This document shows positions 26,335 to 35,477 of a DNA stretch of 64,000 nucleotides, piece after piece. This DNA comes from Glandiceps talaboti (taxonomy: Eukaryota > Hemichordata > Enteropneusta > Spengelidae). The position numbers were made by a program, and so were the translations under genes. The notes under the pieces were generated by a model that saw only the letters and a list, made by a program, of their open reading frames with translations, did not search any database and had not been told where the DNA came from. Numbering within the stretch: the stretch's first letter is position 1; each line of letters starts with the position of its first letter. The DNA is taken from positions 1,897,001 through 1,961,000 of the forward strand of contig NC_135568.1 in the NCBI RefSeq assembly GCF_964340395.1, read 5' to 3'.

Positions 26335-27330
26335 CTAAACCTCATCTGAATTACTAGGTCATATATATGTCTTCTTGACTGCAATTTTCACAAAATTGAA
26401 AAAGAAATGTATTTATAGATCAGATAGGATGTACAAGTGGCTGTCAGGAGGCTATACAGGGAAAGATAACTCTACATAATTAGCCCAGCTGAGTTTAAAA
26501 ATGAAAATAAAATTATGATATTAACATTAGATAATTTACTGTTACAAAATGCAATTCTTTACAGCTTGAACATGAACATGTTTTGTTACATCACATTTTT
26601 CTTGTTTTTATTCCCAAAACTGTGTGGATTTTATGATGAATTAATTGAAATGAAAATAACATAAACCGAACTGTTCAGTTCTCTAAACAGTATTAACCAA
26701 AGCGTATCAAAATTCTTAAAGAAAAAAAGACAGGTCCCCAACTGTTGTCAATGCGTCGATGACCTTTCTATCTTGAACTTTGACCTCTTGACCTTGACAT
26801 TATATACTGTAAACTTTAAAATTATTTTAAAGGCAAATTTTTGTCTATTTTACTGAGAATGAAAAACATGAAAATATTTTGTGGCTAAAATATCTTGCTT
26901 ACATTATTAAACACAGTGTACTAGATTCAATAATGTAGAAAGAAAACTAGATCTTGGAACATTTTAAAATCACAAGATTCTTGAATGAAATTTGAAAATA
27001 TGTAAATTTACAGTATTCTCTTAGAAAAGCTATGTGGGTGATAAATAATTGACAGTAAATAGATACCATTGCAGCTTTGACATTATACAATATTAATAAT
27101 GGCAACTCTATTTATAGTAATGAGATCAGGGCCAACGACATCCCTTGGTTCAATGACATCCCTAAGTACAATGACAGGTAGAAATTTATCCGTACATGTA
27201 CACTGTTCTACTAGACACTTAGACATAAAGGTAGCCTGGCTCTTATATCACATATATGTATATATATAAACTCAGTATATGTAAAATGTCTAAGCTGGAG
27301 TAAACAGTGCTCAATACATTATATATACCG

Positions 27331-27530
27331 GTGTGTAGAGAGGTGTAACTAACACAATATCACTAAGGAGCTGTTACATAGCGTTTCACGCTGCTGCAGT
27401 CATCAGGCGAATAACGGTGATTAATTTCATAGAAATATACCATTAGTCACCTGATGATCACACAGCGTGAAACACTGTGTAGCATCTTGATATTGTGTTA
27501 TATTATAAAGTTATTTATACCACTCTACAT
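27331..27530. mobile_element. Inverted pair of decayed hammerhead-bearing repeats (Penelope-like remnant)
   Basis: The left half (GTGTAGAGAGGTGTAACTAA...) is an imperfect reverse complement of the right half (...TTATACCACTCTACAT). Each half carries CTGATGA and GAAAC at hammerhead spacing: CTGATGA on the minus strand near 27404-27398 and on the plus strand at 27451-27457, with GAAAC at 27469-27473. Stem II is mispaired in both and helix I is not evident, so these look inactive. Hammerheads in this context are known from Penelope-like elements. Confidence 0.6.
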
Positions 27531-28282
27531 ACATATGTAGTGAACATAGATATTTGACATATACTAAGTTTATATGTATATAAAACAATCCTAATATGAA
27601 CATATTAATAATGCAATAGTTTTGTGGCTTCATTTTGTATGTTTTTGTTTTTTCGTCCACATCTTTCAAGAATAATATAGTTAAATGATAACTTTCTGGG
27701 ATGATATCAAATCTGGCACTACTGTAGCCATGACAACAATGGCCCCTCTTTAATGCTATGATACCCCCTAGTTTAGTATTCTCTAATTCAATGATACCAC
27801 CTAGCTTAGCAAATTCAATATAAACAATACAGAAATTCAATATAAACAATACAGGATGCACAGTGTTAACTTATACAATACGGCCATACAATACATTGTA
27901 ATACTAACACTGAAATAGTTGAATTAGAATATTAACAACACTTTGAGCTTTACCCTGCTGTGTGTGTCAAAATTTGATTGGTCGGTTTATGTATGGATGA
28001 CATCAAATGCAAGAGAGATCAACCAATCATATGTTCTGTTACAAATAGATGACAAGAGGTAGCTTTGATGATATAGATACATAGTGTGTTGATGCTACTG
28101 ATTGGTTTGTAACACAGAGTTAAATAAAGACTTATAACAAAGTATTTGTCTACATAATAACTGACTATTCTGACAAATAAAGATGGAAAATACTAATCTG
28201 ATTAGAATCTCTCTTGAGTACAAGGCCACTATACTTACATCAATTCTTTAAAAAATAATAAACATTCTCATTGTGTAGAGAC
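27531..28282. other. Gene-free stretch
   Basis: AT-rich sequence. The minus-strand open frame at 27511-27861 overlaps the foldback repeat and shows no domain. Confidence 0.45.
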
Positions 28283-28790
28283 GATATCTTTAAGAACAAA
28301 GGTGAAAGGTCATCATAGTTAGGTCAATTAAAGGTGAAAGGTTAACCTCATCAAATGAGAGATGTTATCTGTGAAGTGAAATTAAAGGTTAAAGGTCATC
28401 ATATCAGGGTTAAAAGGTTATCTGCTAGGTCAAACTAAACATGAAAGGTCATCTCAAGGCCAAAGGTCAGAAGTTATCTGCTAGGTCAAGTTAAAGGGGA
28501 AAGGTCATAAAAAAAGCTAAAAAGTTAAAAGCTTATCTGCTACATGTAGGTCAAATTAAACATGAAAGGTCATCTAATGGGTGAAGGTGACAGGTTATCT
28601 GCTAGGGCAAATTAAAGGTGAAAGTTCATCTCATGGGTGAAGGTGAGAGGTTATCTGCTAGGTGAAATTAAAGGTGAAAGGTCATCTCATGGGTGAAGGT
28701 GAGAGGTTATCTGCTAGGTCAAATTAAAGGTGAAAGGTCATCATATCAAAGGTGGGACATTATCTGTGAGGTCAAATGAAAGGTTGAACA
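28283..28790 (+). repeat. Degenerate tandem repeat carrying 14 AGGTCA half-sites
   Basis: About nine irregular copies (around 56 bp) of a motif running AAAGGTGAAAGGTCATC... GGTTATCTGCTAGGTCAAA. The hexamer AGGTCA, the core nuclear-receptor half-site, occurs 14 times, always on the plus strand. The repeat lies 0.7 kb past the stop codon of the receptor gene. Binding is speculation. Confidence 0.8.
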
Positions 28791-28799
28791 GTCATTTGC

Positions 28800-29471
28800 A
28801 TCAAATGCCAAAGGTGAAATATCGGGGGGGGGGGGGGGGGTTGTTAACCATTTATGTAACTACAGGTGGTTGTTTTATAACAATGATATATGCATCAAAA
28901 TCATATATGATATTCTACCGTTATCAGTATTTACAGTAAATTAGTTTCTAGATAATGTCTTAAGATCTTCATTTTTATCTCAATGTAAAACAAACGGCCA
29001 AAACTTTGAACTTTGGCATGGTGTTCTACACCATAAACTTTCTACCTTGTATGGAAGTATAAGAAATAATGACTTTTTAGCAGATTGGATAAAAATCTCA
29101 TCTCAAATATGAGTATTTTATCTATATATGTACTTACATCAGCTGCATTCCGTGTTCTAAAAGATCTTTTGAGAGATGTATTTAGAGAAGACATTATGCA
29201 ATATTAATCAGAATATAATTTGTCACATTGATATCACCACTTACAACATACATTTGACATTTTAAAAAATCAGCTGCATTTAAGTCAACAATGATCAGTT
29301 GTCTTTACGTCATCATTATCCAAACAAAATACTGAATAATCTTTGTTTTTTTGATAGTTTTTTTTAGTCAAATAACAAATATTTCTTCTCCAGCATGATG
29401 AGGTTTCTAGTGTATAACGAATGTCATCTTCAAATTACCTTGAACTTTTGGAACGAAATTCACAAAATTTC
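28800..29471. other. 3-prime flank / probable 3-prime UTR of the nuclear-receptor gene
   Basis: It contains a G-run at about 28826-28844. The UTR of the minus-strand receptor must start at 29471 and run leftwards. I could not identify a clear AATAAA in it, so its end is undetermined. Confidence 0.4.
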
Positions 29472-29722
29472 TCATTCAGCTAAGTCAAAGACTTCAGAAT
29501 GTAATGGTGATAGGTTGGTGAGCTTTGCATTTTGTACTTTCAACTCCATCAATCTCTTTGTATGTTCGGGACCGATTTCACGAAGTTTTGGTATCGTAGT
29601 CAGAATTCTAGCGAATAGTCCTGGGTCTTCTGGATGTGTACGCTGCACCTCATACTGCAGACCTTTCAGTAAATTTGACTGTAATTCACGTACTTCTTCT
29701 CGCTTTTTCAGACCTGGACGAT
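29472..29722 (-). CDS. Nuclear receptor exon 6: end of ligand-binding domain, AF-2 helix, stop
   Basis: The acceptor TTGAACAG is followed by ATCGTCCAGG. The codon split with exon 5 reads Asp, giving AADRPGL, matching the helix 8/9 motif of NR1 receptors. It continues to KLREIGPEHTKRLMELKV (helix 10/11, His687) and ends SPLHSEVFDLAE, then TGA (29474-29472). PLHSEVF matches the activating AF-2 helix pattern with its central Glu710. Vertebrate Rev-erbs lack this helix, so the receptor is probably capable of ligand- or coactivator-dependent activation. Confidence 0.95.
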
Positions 29723-29889
29723 CTGTTCAAAAAAAGAAGAACAATATAGAGACTTATGTAACTCTGCATGTGATTACCATAACCTTTAGAATTCTGCAAC
29801 AATGATCAATGATGTATATTTATGGCCAGAAACACTTAACTATTTATCTTATATATTTTTATATACACTCACTCATATAAGTATATGTG

Positions 29890-29892
<3 letters not shown>

Positions 29893-29962
<70 letters not shown>
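29893..29962. repeat. (AT)n microsatellite in intron 5
   Basis: About 70 bases of pure AT dinucleotide. Confidence 0.95.
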
Positions 29963-29963
<1 letters not shown>

Positions 29964-30021
29964 ACTGGATGTAGATAAAACCACATAAAAGTGCTCAATA
30001 CGGGTAGTAGAGCGAATTATA

Positions 30022-30122
30022 TATAGGTTTTGAAAATTTGAACCAAAATTTGAACCAAATTATATGCTATATACCCTATATATATGGGTATATAGCATAT
30101 AATTTGGTTCAAATTTTCAAAA

Positions 30123-30140
<18 letters not shown>
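30022..30140. repeat. Near-perfect palindrome of two head-to-head copies of the hammerhead 3-prime sequence
   Basis: Centred at about 30081 on CCC-TATATATAT-GGG. Both arms read GGG-TATATAGCATATAATTTGG, then TTCAAATTTTCAAAACC, outward from the centre. The same sequence follows the cleavage site of the hammerhead at 30430-30478. The left arm has one extra 13-base repeat (AATTTGAACCAAA). Confidence 0.85.
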
Positions 30141-30190
<50 letters not shown>

Positions 30191-30348
30191 CATACATACA
30201 TACATACATACATACATACATACATACATACATACATACATACATACATACATACATACATACATACATACATACATACATACATACATACATACATACA
30301 TACATACATACATACATACATACATACATACATACATACATACATACA

Positions 30349-30384
<36 letters not shown>

Positions 30385-30390
30385 TATATA
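30124..30390. repeat. (TA)n then (ACAT)n microsatellite
   Basis: TA dinucleotides to about 30185, then about 190 bases of ACAT tetranucleotide to about 30375, then TA again. The long open frames of MYVC or YIHT repeats are simple-repeat artefacts. Confidence 0.97.
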
Positions 30391-30429
30391 TACAGGTTTT
30401 GAAAATTTGAACCAAATTATATGCTATAG

Positions 30430-30478
30430 ACCCTACAGAACTGTTTCGTGAGGTGCGTAGTCCTCACTCATCAGGGGT
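30430..30478 (-). ncRNA. Type-I hammerhead ribozyme in intron 5, sense to the receptor gene
   Basis: Minus strand, in order: helix I 5-prime ACCC (30478-30475); CUGAUGA (30474-30468); stem II GUGAGG/CCUCAC (six pairs, 8-nt loop, 30467-30448); GAAA (30447-30444); short stem III ACA/UGU (30444-30435); cleavage-site A at 30434; helix I 3-prime GGGU (30433-30430), complementary to ACCC. All catalytic-core bases are present. A tiny stem III and open helix I are the form known from Penelope-like elements and retrozymes. It lies in the same sense as the surrounding gene, so cleavage would cut the intron. Confidence 0.8.
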
Positions 30479-30502
30479 AGAAATATATATCCTTATTCTT
30501 TT

Positions 30503-30845
30503 GCATTAAGTCTATAATGCTCTGCTACTAATATTGCATCGAGGACTGTACTCTCCAGCGAGGCACTTATATATTTATTTATATATTTATTTATATATAT
30601 GCATAAGGAACAAGTGATACAGTCCAAATCAATAAATGCAATCCGACGTTTCAAATCAAAATTCTTTATCAAAGATATCAAGGGATGACATATAATAAGT
30701 TAACACCTGACTGTATATCTAAATGTTAAGGAATAGAACGACTACCACACGAGTATTAATTTATATATATTGATAAAGGTGTCTCACTGGAGAGCACAGT
30801 GTTCAATGCAATATTAGAAGCAAAGTGTAATAGACTTAATCCAAG
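30503..30845. mobile_element. Inverted-repeat element, likely part of the Penelope-like remnant
   Basis: 30503-30568 (ATTAAGTCTATAATGCTCTG... CTCTCCAGCGAGGCAC) is the imperfect reverse complement of 30781-30844 (GTCTCACTGGAGAGCACAGT... AGACTTAAT). Between them lies GACGTTTCAAATC...TTTATCAAAGATA, of the kind often seen at ends of invertebrate retroelement copies. No reverse transcriptase or GIY-YIG open frame remains. Confidence 0.6.
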
Positions 30846-30984
30846 AAATTAGAAGGTCCTAAGTCATAACTCAAGAGTGATCATCTGATGATTTGATTTT
30901 TAAGTGACATGCATGCTGACTAGAAACAAATATTTGGACTAATGATAAGATTGAAGCAAATATGAAATGTTTATGACAACCTAC

Positions 30985-31441
30985 CTGCTGCCACCATGAG
31001 AACAGCATTCAGTATTCCAATCTCATCATCTGTCAACTCAAATTTGTTGAAACGTGCAGCAAAATCAAACAACAAATCTATCAGTCTGCCAAGTGGAGAC
31101 TCTCGCGCTAAGTCTCGGGTGAATGTATCCCCTGTTGTCCAATAGTTAACCATTTGGGTCTCAAGATCAACAACGGTTGTAAAACGGGTAGCAGCAACCT
31201 CAAACAGACCTTGTTTAATGAGTGTGATCTGATCTTCCTTATCAAGTTGTCGGAATCCTGGGATCTGTCTTGTGAACATCACAATTCGGGTAATAAGTCC
31301 AGTGAATTTGTTGGCAAAGAATCGGATCATGTGAGCAGGAGTGATTTCGTGATTTGGCATATCCAATTCTTTTGGTGCTTTGGCAGCGGTTGGGAACTGT
31401 GGCGGCAAAGGACACTGTCTACAATCATGGAGTGGTCTTCC
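30985..31441 (-). CDS. Nuclear receptor exon 5: ligand-binding domain core
   Basis: Starts after TATTTCAG with GRPLHDCRQCPLPPQ and holds the LBD signature IPGFRQLDKEDQITLIKQG (helices 3-5, about residues 541-559), then helix 6-10 sequence to ILNAVLMVAA. It ends at GCAG|GTAGGT with one spare base. The signature is close to that of E75/Rev-erb (IPGF.. L..DQ..L.K.G.FEV). A Cys-Pro pair (Cys491) lies upstream of helix 3, roughly where heme-binding Rev-erb/E75 have their Cys ligand. Confidence 0.97.
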
Positions 31442-32426
31442 CTGAAATAGCAACAAAAAAAATTCACTTTTGATTTGGTGTTAATATTTGAAATCATCCA
31501 CCAAGCACTGTAGGAAACAAATCTTTACAGTTCTTGGTGGTTAGTTTTCTTTCATAAGCCTAGTCTGACGACTTTTTTTTTTTTTTTTTTTTTTTTTTAT
31601 GATTCTCAACAAACCTGTCACTCAATCTACTATTTATGGCAGTTACTGTTCAGTACTTTAGAGCAAGTGTGTATGTGGGGCAGATGTCATATGTTTGTTC
31701 ATGACTGGCTCTGCAGTTGTCTTCACTGAAGTAGAGAGGGTTATTTTTGTGTTTCCCCATGGAGATCTGCAGACTGCATGGGTTGGACAAACATGAAAAA
31801 AAGTCTGACGCACGGGTATTTAAGTGATGCGTGCGCCGACCAGTAACAAATTTTATGAGCTGGTACGACTATAATCTTACACTCAATTACCTTGTACTAC
31901 ACTTTAAAATATTCACAGTGGATGGTTTCAAAGTGTCCAAACCGCTACAACCAGACACATCGTGTTATGTTTTGATGTTATGTGATGACACTTGCTTTGA
32001 TGATACTACAGTTTATTGAGTTTCCTAAATAAGGACACTTTTAAAGTTGCCATATGGATGAGAAATGGGTATTTTTATATTGGATGTTTGATTCTTAAAA
32101 CAACTCTACTATGTTTTTTTACTTGAAGAAAACAAAGGTGAAACTGTACGGCAAATAATAGCACAGAATAGATAGAAAGAACTTCATGTATTTCAGCCTA
32201 TGACGGAGTCACGATAATTTCATTATTTTAAAATTTATTCAACCCTGAAACATTTTTCTATGTGTTCCCTCTCAACTGTTGCTCTATATATAAAGTTAGT
32301 TTATAGACTTGTTGTCCATTGTAATGTTTACACTTCATTTATTTATTAGATGATACAACCTAAACATATTTTTCAAACGACCTTTGACCACTACACACCA
32401 TATACATGGATATTATTGATACCTAC
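31442..32426 (-). other. Intron 4 of the nuclear receptor
   Basis: Contains a T-run (about 31574-31600) and, at about 32050-32155, a diverged partial copy of the foldback family fully seen at 40372-40725 (CATATGGATGA, then ACTTGAA). The 62-codon frame at 31831-32019 is not supported as coding. Confidence 0.7.
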
Positions 32427-33556
32427 CTTACTATCAAACATAGACTCTCTGATCCCATAATACTTTTCTTTAAGCATATGTATTCTGGCATATGTAAAGT
32501 GACAAATGTTGTGGTGTAACTTTGTCACCCCCTGGACAAGATTAGCAATCGTTTGTCTTTGTTCAGGAGTAGGCTCGTCAAACTCAACATCAGGAAACAC
32601 CATTGGTACGAATTTTGATGGCTGTGAGCCGTCCTGGGGGCTTGGTGTCGGCGTCTCAAAGGGGAACAATTTACCTGGAGAGCATAGTGGTGATGAAAGA
32701 AATGGTGAAAGTGGTGACAGTCCGCAGCCCGGTGATGGTATCTGCCCAAATTTAAGATCTGATGCACCCGGCGAAAGCACAGGTTGCTGTGGTGATGTCT
32801 CTTCCATTTGCTGTTGCCATGGTTTCCCCTTGGTGGATTCATTTTGCTCTGGCGGCGATGACACAGTTCTGGGAGAAGAGTCAAGTCTTCTCATTGGTGC
32901 ACACTTTTCACTGAAATTTAGATTATCAGGCACTTTTTGTTCTCTTTCATTATCCCAGTCCATTGAGTTGACACCACTACCTGGACTTTCAACACAATCT
33001 TTCTGTTGCTCTCTCAATTTTGTTTTATTAGAGTCACTCTGATCACTCTGCTTCACGACAATCACAGCTGGTGGCACTTGCCCCTGTACTGCCATATTTT
33101 GAGATGCTGACCCAATCTGTTGTGGTATTAGCATAACAGGTTGCCCTGACAACAACATCTGGTTGATAGCCGAGGCAGAAACACCATTAATATTTGAAAT
33201 GATAGAGCTATTAATGACACCAACTGCATTCTGGGAGGAGGGTAACCCGAGTCTTGATGATTCACTACTCTCTCCATCAACTGAATTTGAATATTTCATT
33301 TTCGCATAGGCACATGTCGGTGGAGGATCTTCTGATTTGATATTCATTGACCTTTGGTAGAATGATGATGACCCCTGGTCTCCGGACATATCACTGTACA
33401 TGTCTGGTCTAGCAGGTCCCCACATTTGCCTAGCAAAGTCACCATCAGAGCCAGATAACTTGTACCTCTTCAAGTCTTGGGGGCTCTGCTGTTTATCAGC
33501 TATCATATCTTGCATGCGTTCAATCATTCTTTTAGATCGTCGACCAAGACGTGAAG
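32427..33556 (-). CDS. Nuclear receptor exon 4: hinge and start of ligand-binding domain
   Basis: This 1130-nt exon is open throughout. It starts ASRLGRRSKRMIERMQDMI (C-terminal extension of the DNA-binding domain), continues through about 300 low-complexity residues rich in Ser, Pro, Gln and Asn, and ends TPEQRQTIANLVQGVTKLHH... ...ESMFDSK, which resembles the first LBD helices of NR1 receptors. The donor is AAG|GTAGGT in phase 0. A very long hinge is also typical of E75/E78. SP/TP motifs (TPTPSP, SSPPEQ) suggest proline-directed phosphorylation. Opposite-strand frames here are shadows. Confidence 0.93.
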
Positions 33557-34889
33557 CTGTCAATATTAATAAAAAAAAAATATTCATGACTCCTAACTAC
33601 TTAATACTATCAAATAAACAGTAACGAAATATTTATTGTTCATCTAATACATATACATGTCTGCTAGCTCCCATGATGCAACACTGGACCATTGCTAGGA
33701 CAATGAATGTTCAATTTAGCATTTCTTAGCAAATTGTATGAAATTTATGTGATGTGAAATCATGAAATGACTTTCCAGAACCCTAAGTTTATGAAAATGC
33801 TTTCATTTCCTGGAGTGATGTTTCCATTTAAACAAAGTTAGCAGGCACATTTTATTCTCGTTAAGTACATTTCTTTAATACATACAAGGTTCTTACACTC
33901 CACATGTAGCACTTAGGATTTCCATGGATTTTACATCTCAAGGAATTACCTATCATATTCCTGGGATATTCCTAATATACAGATGGCAATTTCAAGGAAC
34001 ATCTCTTTAGTAGTTTTTATCATAATTCCTTCTGACTTATAAAGTCGTGATAAAATACCTGCTTGTAACATTCTGAAAGCTTTTCACTTTTTGAGATTTA
34101 GCTTTGATTATAATCGTGACAGAAGACTTATTTACTAGATTACAGAAGCTTTTAACTTTACACAGATTATCACTTCATAAATATTAATTCTGACGAGTTT
34201 TAATCAGTAAAGTACATATTGCACGACTTTCAACTAGAAATATGAATTCTGAGACTTTTTTTATAGATCTTTTACAGTAATACAATGTTTGAACCTCTGT
34301 CAATTTCAAGGGTTTTGCAGGGCTTTCAACTAGAATTTGAACCTCTGTGAATTTCAAGTGTTTTGCAGGGCTTTCAACTAGAATTTAAACTTCTGTCAAT
34401 TTCAAGGGTTTTGCAGGGCTTTCAACTAGAATTTGAACCTCTGTCAATTTCAAGGGTTTTGCAGGGCTTTCAACTAGAATTTGACTGCAACTTTCGTAGT
34501 GTTTTGCAGGGCTTTCAACTAGAATTTGAACTTCTGTGAATTTCAAGTGTTTTGCAGGGCTTTCAACTAGAAGTTTGAATGAATAAATAGTTGCCACATG
34601 TCTCAAGTGTATATGGTATCTTTCCTATAATTAAAAGGACATTAAGTACAGTTTTATGATTTTTTTCAAGATAAAAATTGACAAAAAAAATCTGAAAATA
34701 TTCACTTTTGGGGCCAAAACTGTAAACAGCAGACTACTTACAAGGTAACAAATCTTTGCCCCAGTTATGAAATTTATCTATTGATCAAACTAAACAGAAC
34801 TTGATAAACAGTTGTAATACAAAGTACATTAATTATTATTTATTATAACTATATTGAAAGCCAATCTCTATATTTCCTAAACTACTCAC
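33557..34889 (-). other. Intron 3 of the nuclear receptor
   Basis: AT-rich intron. The only notable structure is the 48-bp minisatellite at 34285-34573. Confidence 0.8.
34285..34573. repeat. 48-bp minisatellite, about six copies
   Basis: Unit CAGGGCTTTCAACTAGAATT, then TGAACCTCTGTGAATTTCAA, then GTGTTTTG. One copy is diverged at about 34480-34500. Because 48 is a multiple of three, the minus strand stays open (ILVESPAKHLK-like repeats), but this is inside an intron and not coding. Confidence 0.93.
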
Positions 34890-35031
34890 CATCTTTTGAC
34901 ATTCCTACATCCAGGCATTTTTTCCATCGACAAAGCTGACATTGGTTTCTTGTGTATATTGTCACCTCACATCGTTCTTTATTTGTACAAGTATATGTAG
35001 TATGCTGAGCAATACTTCGCCGAAAGAATCC
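34890..35031 (-). CDS. Nuclear receptor exon 3: zinc finger 2 and start of C-terminal extension
   Basis: Acceptor TTTTTCAG, then GFFRRSIAQHTTYTCTNKER, then four Cys at standard spacing (C-x5-C-x9-C-x2-C) and KKCLDVGMSKD, with donor GATG|GTGAGT. Trp in CRWKKC, where most relatives have Arg/Lys-Leu-Lys or Phe-Lys-Lys, and the IYTRNQ segment set it apart from E75, E78 and Rev-erb. The split last codon reads Ala with the next exon. Confidence 0.97.
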
Positions 35032-35136
35032 CTGAAAAACACAAATAGATAATATGTCTGGTTAAACTCAGGATTACTGATTTACATGTATAAAGGTGAA
35101 AATTAAAATTTAAGAAAAATTTGTTTTGCAAATTTA

Positions 35137-35147
35137 TACAGACAGAC

Positions 35148-35198
<51 letters not shown>

Positions 35199-35234
35199 GA
35201 CAGATGGACAGACAGACAGACAGACAGATGGATG

Positions 35235-35300
<66 letters not shown>

Positions 35301-35326
35301 TGGACAGACAGACAGACAGATGGATG

Positions 35327-35360
<34 letters not shown>

Positions 35361-35440
35361 TACAGACAGACAGACAGTCGGACAGATGGACGGACGGACG
35401 GATGGACGGACGGACGGATGGATGGACAGACAGAGGGATG

Positions 35441-35476
<36 letters not shown>

Positions 35477-35477
35477 G
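35137..35477. repeat. (CAGA)n microsatellite with GGAC/GGAT variants
   Basis: About 340 bases of CAGA with blocks of GGACGGAC and GATGGACAGA. Multi-frame TDRQ and LSVC open frames arise from it and are not genes. Confidence 0.97.

Larger units (their letters stand above)
22261..27330. other. Gene-free AT-rich region
   Basis: About 5 kb without a supportable exon. It contains a short run of C at about 23470-23487, the hairpin element at 24064-24215, an RFX X-box-like palindrome at 26321-26334, and TGACCTT-rich patches near 24960 and 26755. The open frames at 23089-23313 and 25276-25617 are short, AT-driven and lack recognisable domains. Confidence 0.5.

Noticed and set aside
29395-29805. 136-codon plus-strand open frame
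   Set aside because: Antisense shadow of the last nuclear-receptor exon.
30017-30451. Open frames of MYVC, YIHT and IYIY repeats
   Set aside because: Translation of (TA)n and (ACAT)n microsatellites inside an intron.
29472-31441. Calling the receptor Rev-erb (NR1D) or E75 outright
   Set aside because: Finger 2, the GRRSK extension and the AF-2 helix do not fit those groups well enough by eye.
32506-33042. 178-codon plus-strand frame and 119-codon alternative minus frame
   Set aside because: Shadows of the long hinge exon, which has matching splice sites and phase in its own frame.
34385-34606. 73-codon frame of ILVESPAKHLK repeats
   Set aside because: 48-bp minisatellite within intron 3.
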